Assembly: GCF_040675875.1 (NCBI RefSeq)
Contig: NZ_JBEGII010000001.1
Coordinates: 372,001-436,000 of the forward strand
Length of the DNA stretch: 64,000 nucleotides
Direction of reading: 5' to 3'
Source: Microbacterium sp. LWO12-1.2
GTDB lineage: Bacteria > Actinomycetota > Actinomycetes > Actinomycetales > Microbacteriaceae
Shown here: piece by piece, positions 57,023 to 64,000 of the stretch
Layout: every line of letters starts with the position of its first letter
Position numbering within the stretch: the first letter of the stretch is position 1
Program-made: the position numbers and the translations under genes
The notes under the pieces: model-generated
The model's database searches: none
What the model was told of the DNA's origin: nothing
Seen by the model: only the letters and a program-made list of their open reading frames with translations

Positions 57023-58294
57023 CTAGCTCCGGGCGGTCAGGGTCCCGGCCGGCCTGCCCATCCGCCACACACTCGGGACGAACAGCGTTGTCAACGCGAC
57101 GACGGCGTAGATGATCCCTGAGGAGATCAGCACGGTCGCGGGATCGGCGTGCGTGATCAGCCAGCCGTAGATCAGCGTGCCGATCGGCATCACCACGAAG
57201 CTGCCCAGCATGTCGTAGCTGGCGACCCGGGAGAGCTTCTCGCCCGGGATGTTCTCCATCATCGCGAGGTTCCACCCCGTGTTGAAGATCTCGACACCGG
57301 CGCCGGCGATGAACGCGGCGATCGCGAGCAGGACGACCGCCGGATGAGCACCCAGCACGGTCAACGGGATGGCGAACGCGGCCATGCCGATCATCCCGAA
57401 GCGCAGCGGACGCCGGAGGGGGAACCACAGCAGCAGCAGCGTCATGAGCAGTACGCCGACGCCCTCGGCGCTGACCACCCATCCCCAGCCGGCGATCCCG
57501 AGCAGATCGTTGTTCTTCGCGATGTAGGGGCCGACGACGCCCCAGGCGCCGACGTGGATCGCGTTCATGATCATGAACGCGATCACGACGGTCCACAGCC
57601 AGGAGCGGCTCCAGAACTCGTGCCAGCCGATCCTGAGGTCGTGGAACATCGTGGTCCCTCCGCCGTGCGCGGGCGGAGGAAGCTTCACGAGCGCGAGGAT
57701 GGGGATCGCGATCAGCCAGCCGAGCGCCTGCACGACCATGGCCCAGGCCGGTCCCGCGGTGGCGACCAGGATGCCGGCGATGATCGGACCGCCGATCGTG
57801 ACGGCGGAGCGCACGAACGAGAGCATCGCGTTCGCCTGCTGCAGGTGCTCCGGCGTCGTCAGCTGCGGGATGATGCCCTGCATGGCGGGCATCACGAAGG
57901 CGGTGGAGGCGCCGTTGACCACCGAGAGGACCACGAGCGCGGGGATCGTGGCTGTTCCGGTGAACAGGAGAGCGGCGATCGAGCCGATCGAGAGGATGTC
58001 GACCACGTAACAGGACTGGATGATCAGTGCGCGGGGCAGCCGGTCGGCGACCACGCCGCCGAACAGCACGAACACGATGTTGCTGATCGTGAACGCCGCG
58101 AGCACGAACGACAGGGAGAGGGCGTCGTTGTCGATCTCGAGCACGGCGAATGCCAGAGCGATCGACGACATCGATCCGGCGATCATCGTGATCGCACGCG
58201 CGAGGAAGAACCAGCGGAAGTTGCGGTCCTGCATCGCTGCGAGCCCGCGGCTCACGTCAGCATTCCGCGTCTGTGCATCCGTCCATCCTGGCAC
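57023..58294 (-). CDS. MFS transporter
   Basis: 423 residues with about twelve TM helices. MFS-3/enterobactin-exporter-like pattern: NFRWFFLARAITMIAGSMSSIALAFAVL, FGGVVADRLPRALIIQ (motif A), STAFVMPAMQGIIPQLTTPEHLQQANAML and a C-half SRVASYDMLGSFVVMPIGTL. Start uncertain: GTG 58294, or a GTG about 13 codons later. Could export siderophore or drug, or belong to the neighbouring aromatic gene cluster; nothing in the sequence decides. Confidence 0.88.
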   Translation of the reverse strand: MPGWTDAQTRNADVSRGLAAMQDRNFRWFFLARAITMIAGSMSSIALAFAVLEIDNDALSLSFVLAAFTISNIVFVLFGGVVADRLPRALIIQSCYVVDILSIGSIAALLFTGTATIPALVVLSVVNGASTAFVMPAMQGIIPQLTTPEHLQQANAMLSFVRSAVTIGGPIIAGILVATAGPAWAMVVQALGWLIAIPILALVKLPPPAHGGGTTMFHDLRIGWHEFWSRSWLWTVVIAFMIMNAIHVGAWGVVGPYIAKNNDLLGIAGWGWVVSAEGVGVLLMTLLLLWFPLRRPLRFGMIGMAAFAIPLTVLGAHPAVVLLAIAAFIAGAGVEIFNTGWNLAMMENIPGEKLSRVASYDMLGSFVVMPIGTLIYGWLITHADPATVLISSGIIYAVVALTTLFVPSVWRMGRPAGTLTARS

Positions 58295-58333
58295 GGTCCC
58301 CGCCGGCAGCGGGGCAGGGAGGGGGGACCTCGG

Positions 58334-59134
58334 TCAGTAGCTTGCGCGCTCGGGTGCCTCGGTGGTGATGAAACGCGCGGCGAGGGCTTCGGAGGCTCGG
58401 GCGAGCAGCGCGACATCCGCCCCGACCGCGACGAAGTCGGCGCCGGCCGCGATGTAGGCGTCGGCGGCAGCCGGATCGAAGGCGTTGACCCCGACCGGCT
58501 TGCCCGCGGCCTGCACGGCGGAGAAGACGTGCTCCACGGCGGCCACGACGCGCGGGTGCGTCTGCTGCCCGAGCAGTCCCATCGAGGCCGAGAGGTCGGA
58601 CGGACCGACGAACACCGCGTCGATGCCGTCGATCTCGGCGATCTCGGCTGCTGCCTCGACGCCCGCAGCGGTCTCGATCTGCACCGTGAGCGAGGTGTGT
58701 TCTGCCGATTCCTGAAGGTAGCGGTCAACACGGTTCCAGCGGGCGCTGCGTGCCAGTGCGCTGCCGACTCCGCGCACGCCCTCCGGCGGATAGCGGGTGG
58801 CGGCGACCGCGGCCTTCGCCTCCTCCGCCGTCGACACCATCGGGACGATGATGTTCTGCGCCCCGAGATCGAGCACCTGCTTGATCGCGACCGTGTCGTT
58901 CGCAGCCACCCGCACGAGCGGGGCGATCGGGTAGGCGGCGGCCGCCTGCAGCTGCAGCACGACCGACTCGAGGGTGTTCGCCGAGTGCTCCATGTCGATG
59001 AGCAGCCAGTCGAGACCAGATCCCGCAGCGACCTCCGTGACGAGCGGGCTCCCCGAGCACGCCCACATGCCGATCAGGGCACGATCGGACGACGCGAGGC
59101 GCGCGCGGAAGGAGGGCGCTAGATGAAGCGGCAT
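58334..59134 (-). CDS. hpaI: 4-hydroxy-2-oxoheptane-1,7-dioate aldolase
   Basis: Class II aldolase splitting 4-hydroxy-2-oxoheptanedioate to pyruvate and succinate semialdehyde, the last step of homoprotocatechuate breakdown. 266 residues. Motifs: LIDMEHSANTLESVVLQLQA, PLVRVAANDTVAIKQVLDLGAQNIIVPMVSTAEEA, VQIETAAGVEAAAEIAEIDGIDAVFVGPSDLSASMG with the metal Glu/Asp. Its start lies 16 bp inside the end of hpaH, so the two are coupled. Confidence 0.92.
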   Translation of the reverse strand: MPLHLAPSFRARLASSDRALIGMWACSGSPLVTEVAAGSGLDWLLIDMEHSANTLESVVLQLQAAAAYPIAPLVRVAANDTVAIKQVLDLGAQNIIVPMVSTAEEAKAAVAATRYPPEGVRGVGSALARSARWNRVDRYLQESAEHTSLTVQIETAAGVEAAAEIAEIDGIDAVFVGPSDLSASMGLLGQQTHPRVVAAVEHVFSAVQAAGKPVGVNAFDPAAADAYIAAGADFVAVGADVALLARASEALAARFITTEAPERASY

Positions 59135-59904
59135 GTGATTGTTCCCATCGGTCCGTAGTCGCACAGCACCTCGTCGCCGCGCGACACCCACATCGGGCGT
59201 GTGAACGATCCTGCCAGGATGATCTCCCCGGCCTCGAGACGCGCGCCGTGCTGGTGGAACTTGTTGGCGAGCCAGGCCACGCCGGTGGCCGGGTGCCCGA
59301 GCACACCCGCGGCGACGCCGGTCTCCTCGATCTCCCCGTTGCGGGAGAGCACGCCGGGCACCCAGCGCAGATCGATCTCGTCCGGGCGCTTGTGCACGTC
59401 GCCCAGGACCATGGCGCCGTAGGCGGCGTTGTCGCTGATGGTGTCGACGATCGTGCGGCCCTCGAGCTCGATGTGTGAGTTCAGCACCTCGAGGGCGGGC
59501 ACGGCGTAGTCGATCGCCGCCAGGGCATCCTCAAGGGTGCAGTCCGGGCCCTCCAGCGGGGTCTTCAGCACGAAGGCGAGCTCCACCTCGATGCGCACGT
59601 TCGAGAAGTGGTCGACGGGAATCTCGGCGCCCGTCGGGTGCACGGTGTCGTCGAACATCACGCCGTAGTCCGGCTCGGTGATGCCGGTCGCCTGCTGCAT
59701 GGCCTTCGACGTCAGCCCGATCTTGCGGCCGACGAGTCGGCGACCCGCCGCCAGGTTCTGGTCGCGCCAGACACCCTGGATGGCGTAGGAGTCCTCCACC
59801 GTCGCCTCCGGGTACCGGGCGGTGATCCGCGGGATCACGGCATGGGTACGGTCGGCCTCCGCGAGCTCGGCCGCGATCTGGGCGATCGTCTCTTCTGACA
59901 GCAT
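59119..59904 (-). CDS. hpaH: 2-oxohept-4-ene-1,7-dioate hydratase
   Basis: 261 residues of the fumarylacetoacetase-related hydratase family. Adds water to the ring-fission product after decarboxylation and isomerisation. Motifs: AYAIQ-like [91 protein letters not shown] precedes the ATG at 59904. Confidence 0.93.
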   Translation of the reverse strand: MLSEETIAQIAAELAEADRTHAVIPRITARYPEATVEDSYAIQGVWRDQNLAAGRRLVGRKIGLTSKAMQQATGITEPDYGVMFDDTVHPTGAEIPVDHFSNVRIEVELAFVLKTPLEGPDCTLEDALAAIDYAVPALEVLNSHIELEGRTIVDTISDNAAYGAMVLGDVHKRPDEIDLRWVPGVLSRNGEIEETGVAAGVLGHPATGVAWLANKFHQHGARLEAGEIILAGSFTRPMWVSRGDEVLCDYGPMGTITCRFI

Positions 59905-59927
59905 CCGTCTTCCTCCTTCGTCGGGCC

Positions 59928-59976
59928 CTTCGACAAGCTCAGGGATCCAAGGTCTGGGTCGCTGAGCCTGTCGAAG
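59928..59976. repeat. REP-like inverted repeat between hpaD and hpaH
   Basis: CTTCGACAAGCTCAG (59928-59942) and CTGAGCCTGTCGAAG (59962-59976) form a 15-bp stem with one mismatch (wobble) and a 19-nt loop. The same CTGAGCCTGTCGAAG sequence recurs at 63474, at the end of the tandem array, indicating a dispersed palindromic element. Confidence 0.75.
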
Positions 59977-59987
59977 CGCCACAGTGT

Positions 59988-61124
59988 CTAGAGCTGGTTG
60001 CCCAGCTTCTTCTCGCCGTCCTCCGCGCGGGTGTAGGAGAACCCGTCGGCGCCGATCGTGACGGCCATCTCGGAGCTGTCGGTGCGTGCGACGACCGGCT
60101 GCGGGTTGCCGTCGAGGTCGAGCACGAGCGAGGCATCCGTGTACCAGGAGGGGACGACGGGGTTGCCCCACCAGTCGCGACGCTGGTTGTCGTGCACATC
60201 CCAGGTGACCACCGGGTTGTCGGGGTCGCCCGTGTAGTAGTCCTGCGTGTACACCTCGACGCGGTGCCCGTCTGGATCCCGCAGGTAGAGGTAGAAGGCG
60301 TTGGAGACACCGTGGCGTCCGGGGCCGCGCTCGATCGAGTCGGAGCGGCGCAGGGCTCCGAGCTTGTCGCAGATGGCGAGGATGTTGTGCTTCTCGTGCG
60401 TCGCGAAGCACACGTGGTGCATGCGCGGACCGTCGCCGCCGGTCATGGCGGTGTCGTGCACGGTGGGCTTGCGGCGCATCCACGCGGCGTAGACGGTGCC
60501 CTCGTCGTCCTGGATGTCCTCCGTGACGCGGAAGCCGAGGTCCTGCATGAATCCGACGGCGCGCGGCACATCGGGGGTGACCTGGTTGAAGTGATCCAGG
60601 CGCACCAGCTCGCCGGGGATGTGCAGGTCGTAGCGCCAGGACATGCGCTCGACGTGGTCGGACTGGTGGAAGTACTCGTAGGGGAAGCCGAGCGGGTCGA
60701 TCACGCGCACCGAGTCTCCGACGCCCTTCACGAAGCCCTCGGGGTTGCGACGCACATCGCAGCCGAGCTCGGTGTAGAACTCGACGGCGCGGTCGAGATC
60801 CTCGGGGGTGCGCACACGGTACGAGAACGCGGCGACCGCGGCGATCGGGCCCTTGCGCAGCACCAGATTGTGGTGGATGAATTCCTCGGTCGATCGCAGG
60901 TAGATCGCCTCGTCATCCTCTTCGGTCACGTAGAGGCCGAGGATGTCGACGTAGAACTGACGGGATGCCGCCAGGTCGGTGACGATGAGCTCCATGTACG
61001 CGCAGCGCAGGATGTCGGGCGGCGTGCTCTTCGGCGTCGCGACGGGGTTGTCGGAGCGGATCGGCGCCTCCTGGGAGACGTAGTATCCGGCGGAGGTCAG
61101 GGTCATGTCTTCGCGGTGTGTCAT
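59988..61124 (-). CDS. hpaD: 3,4-dihydroxyphenylacetate 2,3-dioxygenase
   Basis: Extradiol ring-cleaving enzyme of the vicinal-oxygen-chelate fold, acting on homoprotocatechuate. 378 residues. The metal ligands are H178 (VRLDHFNQV), H237 (RMHHVCF) and E290 (HRVEVYTQ). Their spacing of 59 and 53 equals that of the Brevibacterium fuscum enzyme (H155, H214, E267, as remembered). Metal (Fe or Mn) cannot be told from sequence. ATG 61124. Same strand as hpaE, 33 bp downstream. Confidence 0.95.
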   Translation of the reverse strand: MTHREDMTLTSAGYYVSQEAPIRSDNPVATPKSTPPDILRCAYMELIVTDLAASRQFYVDILGLYVTEEDDEAIYLRSTEEFIHHNLVLRKGPIAAVAAFSYRVRTPEDLDRAVEFYTELGCDVRRNPEGFVKGVGDSVRVIDPLGFPYEYFHQSDHVERMSWRYDLHIPGELVRLDHFNQVTPDVPRAVGFMQDLGFRVTEDIQDDEGTVYAAWMRRKPTVHDTAMTGGDGPRMHHVCFATHEKHNILAICDKLGALRRSDSIERGPGRHGVSNAFYLYLRDPDGHRVEVYTQDYYTGDPDNPVVTWDVHDNQRRDWWGNPVVPSWYTDASLVLDLDGNPQPVVARTDSSEMAVTIGADGFSYTRAEDGEKKLGNQL

Positions 61125-61157
61125 GTCAGCGTCCTTGCGTGATCAGGCAGAGCGGAT

Positions 61158-62654
61158 TCAGTTCTTGCCGAAGGTCGGGTTGTGTGCGCCACCGAGCGTG
61201 ATGTGCACGCTCTGCTGGTCGGTGTAGAAGTCGATCGAGCGGTAACCGCCTTCGTGGCCGAGGCCTGAAGCCTTCACGCCGCCGAACGGGGTACGCAGGT
61301 CGCGCACGTTGTTGCTGTTGAGCCACACCATGCCGGCCTCGACGGACTGCGCGAAGTTGTGCGCGCGCTTCAGGTCGTTGGTCCAGATGTAGGCGGCGAG
61401 GCCGTACTTGGTGTTGTTCGCGAGAGACAGCGCCTCCTCGTCGGAGTCGAACGGCGTGATCGCGACCACCGGTCCGAAGATCTCCTCCTGGAAGATGCGA
61501 GCGTCGGGGGAGACGTCGGCGAACACGGTCGGTGCGACGAAGTTGCCCTCCTCGAAGCCCTCCGGACGACCGCCACCGGCGACCAGGCGTCCCTCGGTCT
61601 TGCCGATCTCGACATAGCTCATGACCTTGTCGTAGTGCTCGGGGTGCACGAGCGCTCCGACCTCGGTGGCCGGATCGTGCGGGTACCCGACCTTGACGCG
61701 CTTCGCCTGTGCGGCGTAGCGCTCGACGAACTCCTCGTAGATGGAACGCTCGACGAGGATGCGGGAACCGGCGGTGCAGCGCTCGCCGTTGAGGGAGAAC
61801 ACTCCGAAGATCGTCGCGTCCACCGCGGCCTCGAGATCGGCGTCGGCGAACACGACGGCGGGGGACTTGCCGCCGAGCTCCATCGACAGGCCCTTCAGGA
61901 AGGGGGCGGCGTTGCCGAAGATCAGCTGTCCGGTCGAGCTCTCGCCCGTGAATGAGATGAGCGGCACATCGGGGTGCTTCACGAGCGCGTCGCCGGCGTC
62001 CTCGCCGAGGCCGTTCACGAGGTTGAAGACGCCCTTCGGCAGGCCGGCCTCCTCGAAGATGCCTGCCCAGAGGGATGCCGACAGCGGCGTGAACTCGGCG
62101 GGCTTGAGCACGACCGTGTTGCCGGTCGCGAGCGCGGGACCGAGCTTCCACGACTCGAGCATGAACGGCGTGTTCCAGGGCGTGATGAGCCCGGCGACGC
62201 CGATCGGCTTGCGGTTGACGTAGTTCATCTGCCGGCCCGGCACCTTGAAGGCGTCGTCGGACTGGGCGACGATCAGGTCGGCGAAGAAGCGGAAGTTCTC
62301 GGCCGCGCGACGCGCCTGGCCCAGCGCCTGCGTGATCGGCAGACCGGAGTCGTAGGACTCGAGCTCGGCGAGACGCGCGTCGCGGGACTCCACCAGGTCG
62401 GCGATGCGGTGCAGCACCCGGGAGCGCTCGCGCGGCAGCATCCGCGGCCAGGGGCCTTCATCGAAGGCGCGCTTGGCAGCGGCGACCGCGAGCTCGATGT
62501 CGGCCTTCTTGCCGGCGGCGGCGGTCGTGTAGGTCTGGTTCGTCACCGGATCGAGCACGTCGAAGGTGTCGCCGTCGACCGAGTCGACGAAGGCGCCGTC
62601 GATGTAGTGCTGGATGTGGTCAGGAAGGTCGGCGGGGATGCGCGAGTCGGTCAT
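61158..62654 (-). CDS. hpaE: 5-carboxymethyl-2-hydroxymuconate semialdehyde dehydrogenase
   Basis: 498-residue aldehyde dehydrogenase that oxidises the ring-fission semialdehyde. Base Glu in SMELGGKSPAVVFADADLE, nucleophile Cys in NGERCTAGSR, cofactor segment LISFTGESSTGQ, PWNTPFMLESWKLGPALATGNTVVLKPAE. The DHIQHYIDGAFVDSVDGDTFDVLDPVTNQTY opening is typical of HpaE. Its ATG overlaps the GntR stop by 4 bp. Confidence 0.92.
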   Translation of the reverse strand: MTDSRIPADLPDHIQHYIDGAFVDSVDGDTFDVLDPVTNQTYTTAAAGKKADIELAVAAAKRAFDEGPWPRMLPRERSRVLHRIADLVESRDARLAELESYDSGLPITQALGQARRAAENFRFFADLIVAQSDDAFKVPGRQMNYVNRKPIGVAGLITPWNTPFMLESWKLGPALATGNTVVLKPAEFTPLSASLWAGIFEEAGLPKGVFNLVNGLGEDAGDALVKHPDVPLISFTGESSTGQLIFGNAAPFLKGLSMELGGKSPAVVFADADLEAAVDATIFGVFSLNGERCTAGSRILVERSIYEEFVERYAAQAKRVKVGYPHDPATEVGALVHPEHYDKVMSYVEIGKTEGRLVAGGGRPEGFEEGNFVAPTVFADVSPDARIFQEEIFGPVVAITPFDSDEEALSLANNTKYGLAAYIWTNDLKRAHNFAQSVEAGMVWLNSNNVRDLRTPFGGVKASGLGHEGGYRSIDFYTDQQSVHITLGGAHNPTFGKN

Positions 62655-63337
62655 GAGACTTCTCCAAGTGTCTGGTGGGAACGGTTGTGCAGGGCGTCGA
62701 GGAACGCGTCCCTCGTGCGCCAGCGATGGTTGCGGGCGGCGAGCTCGATCTCGAGGGGCTCTGCGCCCGATCTGATCAGCTCGAGGATCTGGGTGTGCTC
62801 CTCGACCGAATGCTGCGCGCGGCCGGGCACGTAGGCGAAGGTGGAGTCGCGGATGCCGGACAGCCGCGCCCATCCGCGGTGCACGAGGTCGAGCAGGTGC
62901 GGGTTCGGGCACGGCTCGAACAGCACCGAGTGGAACTGCCGGTTCAGCTCTGTGAAGGCGTGCGCGTCGAGGTGTCCGAGCATGCGAGACATCTGCTCGT
63001 TGACCTCGGCGGCCGTATCGAGCGCCGCAGCGTCGAGCAGGGGAGCGGACAGCGCGGTCGCCGCCCCCTCGACCAGGCCGAGCGTCTGCATCGTGTGGGC
63101 GTACTCGCTCTCGTCGACCAGCGTGACGCGGGCGCCGACGTTGCGTTCGAACGTGACGAGTCCTTCGGCCTCGAGCCGGCGGATCGCTTCCCGCACAGGC
63201 ACCACGCTCATGCCGAGTTCCTCGGCGATCGAGCCGAGCACCAGACGGTAGCCGGGCCCGAAGGCATGACCCGAGATCCGCGAGCGGATCCAGGCGTACG
63301 CCTGCTCCGACTTGCTCGCGCTGCCGACGGAGGTCAT
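62651..63337 (-). CDS. GntR family regulator (FCD type)
   Basis: 228 residues. Winged HTH at ~10-75 (AYAWIRSRISGHAFGPGYRLVLGSIAEELGMSVVPVREAIRRLEAEGLVTFERNVGARV) and an FCD sensor domain with metal-site-like LNRQFHSVLFEPCPNP and HRWRTRDAFLDAL. Sits at the head of hpaE-hpaD-hpaH-hpaI and overlaps both neighbours by 4 bp, so it likely controls this cluster in response to a pathway acid. The start codon ATG 63337 shares bases with the stop of the RraA-like gene. Confidence 0.92.
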   Translation of the reverse strand: MTSVGSASKSEQAYAWIRSRISGHAFGPGYRLVLGSIAEELGMSVVPVREAIRRLEAEGLVTFERNVGARVTLVDESEYAHTMQTLGLVEGAATALSAPLLDAAALDTAAEVNEQMSRMLGHLDAHAFTELNRQFHSVLFEPCPNPHLLDLVHRGWARLSGIRDSTFAYVPGRAQHSVEEHTQILELIRSGAEPLEIELAARNHRWRTRDAFLDALHNRSHQTLGEVS

Positions 63338-64000
63338 CGCCCTGCCTCTGAGTCGTCCTGGATCCCTGAGCCGTCGTGGGTCCCTGAGTCGTCCTGGGTC
63401 CCTGAGCTTTCCTGGGTCCCTGAGTCGTCCTGGGTCCCTGAGTCGTCCTGGATCCCTGAGCCGTCGTGGGTCCCTGAGCCTGTCGAAGGGCCGGTGGCCG
63501 CGACGTAGCGCGCGCGCCACTCGGCGTTCAACGGGAACAGTCCGTCGACGGGGTGACCGGCGGCGACCTGCTCGGCGATCCAGGCGTCCTCGATCTCCTG
63601 CGCGATGGCGTCGTCGGCGATCTGCTCGGCCAGGGACGGTGGGATGACGATCACGCCGTCGCCGTCGCCGACGATGATGTCGCCCGGCTGCACGGTCGCA
63701 CCGCCGCAGGAGATCGTGATGTCGACGTCCCACGGCACATGCTTGCGGCCGAGGACCGAGGGGTGCGCGCCCTGCGAGAACACCGGCAGACCGATCTCGG
63801 CCACGGCGTCGAAGTCGCGGATGCCGCCATCGGTGACGACGCCCGCCGCGCCGCGCGCACGGGCGCGGAGGGCGAGGATGTCGCCCAGGGTGCCGGTTGT
63901 CGCGTCGCCGCGGGCTTCGATCACGATGATCTCGCCCCCGTCCACGGCATCGAAGGCGCGCTTCTGGGCGTTGTACCCGCCGCCGTGCGAGGCGAACAGG
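63334..64000 (-). CDS. RraA-like (HMG/CHA aldolase family) protein, 5' end cut off, with repeat-derived C-terminal tail
   Basis: The frame enters from the window edge (LFASHGGGYNAQKRAFDAVDGGEIIVIEARGDATTGTLGDILALRA) and carries the family signature GVVTDGGIRDFDAV and PVFSQG, VGDGDGVIVIPPSLAEQI. Members are oxaloacetate decarboxylases/4-hydroxy-4-methyl-2-oxoglutarate-type aldolases; RNase regulation is unlikely here. After the normal end (WRARYVAATGP), about 48 residues are low-complexity hexapeptide repeats of the SGTQDD type encoded by 18-bp DNA units. The tail ends in EAGR and overlaps the GntR start (ATGA). The N-terminus is missing. Confidence 0.85.
   Translation of the reverse strand, partial: LFASHGGGYNAQKRAFDAVDGGEIIVIEARGDATTGTLGDILALRARARGAAGVVTDGGIRDFDAVAEIGLPVFSQGAHPSVLGRKHVPWDVDITISCGGATVQPGDIIVGDGDGVIVIPPSLAEQIADDAIAQEIEDAWIAEQVAAGHPVDGLFPLNAEWRARYVAATGPSTGSGTHDGSGIQDDSGTQDDSGTQESSGTQDDSGTHDGSGIQDDSEAGR
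63348..63490. repeat. Tandem array of seven 18-bp units ending in a REP-like sequence
   Basis: Units of the form CTGAGTCGTCCTGGGTCC start at 63348 and repeat every 18 bp to 63473, with a few substitutions (CCGTCGTGG, CTTTCCTGG, GGATCC variants). They are followed by CTGAGCCTGTCGAAGGG (63474-63490), the dispersed palindrome half also seen at 59962. The array is in frame within the RraA-like gene (six residues per unit). Confidence 0.9.

Noticed and set aside
63348..63490. Possible CRISPR-like array
   Set aside because: Units are contiguous 18-mers with no unique spacers and lie inside a coding frame; no cas genes nearby.
63338..63733. Extension of the GntR gene upstream through the repeat array
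   Set aside because: The repeats in that frame give DPGRLR-type sequence without a domain, and a good start (ATG 63337) precedes the HTH. The RraA-like frame has the genuine domain.

Overview
The window looks like chromosomal DNA of a high-GC Gram-positive actinobacterium, most likely Microbacteriaceae (Microbacterium-like). Reasons: uniformly high G+C with strong GC3 bias, many 4-bp ATGA/GTGA gene overlaps, LacI-type operators of the CGAAGCG/CGCTTCG class, a monomeric NADP-isocitrate dehydrogenase, an Ada-AlkA fusion followed by ogt, an actinobacterial-style ZTP riboswitch before glyA, and a decayed AbiEi/DUF559 gene. The genus is an inference; no rRNA or tRNA gene was seen.

Layout. (1) 1-11.0 kb: amine and five-carbon acid catabolism. 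An oligopeptide-type binding lipoprotein (cut by the window edge) and a copper amine oxidase face a LacI regulator that overlaps a glutarate:CoA-transferase-like gene. Next come a PucR regulator, a GABA/5-aminovalerate aminotransferase, a clear glutaryl-CoA dehydrogenase and an aldehyde dehydrogenase. Together they could take cadaverine or 5-aminovalerate to crotonyl-CoA. (2) 11.1-13.1 kb: adaptive response to alkylation (ada-alkA, ogt). (3) 13.1-17.1 kb: a heterodimeric ABC exporter behind a 21-codon leader ORF with alternative hairpins. (4) 17.2-19.1 kb: a DUF559 pseudogene, palindromic repeats and a coiled-coil membrane-anchored protein. (5) 19.1-27.2 kb: a xyloglucan-oligosaccharide-type operon (binding protein, two permeases, GH31, GH1) with its LacI regulator and operators. 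(6) 27.3-32.4 kb: GNAT, icd, L,D-transpeptidase, RidA.

(7) 32.4-47.4 kb: amino sugar and D-amino acid salvage: a D-serine dehydratase/D-threonine aldolase-fold enzyme, a 1094-residue D-aminoacylase::GH20 hexosaminidase fusion, ROK regulator, ROK kinase and nagB, then nagA plus a second, stand-alone GH20. Between them lie a Nudix gene, a D-lactate/glycolate oxidase, a small membrane protein and a large sigma::anti-sigma::ectodomain fusion. (8) 47.5-50.6 kb: ZTP riboswitch, glyA, folD (one-carbon metabolism) and a membrane protein. (9) 50.7-56.2 kb: AraC regulator and a siderophore uptake operon behind a DtxR/IdeR box. (10) 56.3-64 kb: a DUF6882-like gene, an MFS transporter and a homoprotocatechuate meta-cleavage cluster (hpaI, hpaH, hpaD, hpaE, GntR, RraA-like) whose RraA-like gene carries an in-frame array of 18-bp repeats.

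Most worth following up: the D-aminoacylase::GH20 fusion, the sigma/anti-sigma fusion with its structured leader, the leader ORF before the ABC exporter, the 18-bp repeat expansion in the RraA-like gene, and the complete-looking cadaverine-to-crotonyl-CoA gene set. Family assignments rest on motif recognition by eye; no database search was run.
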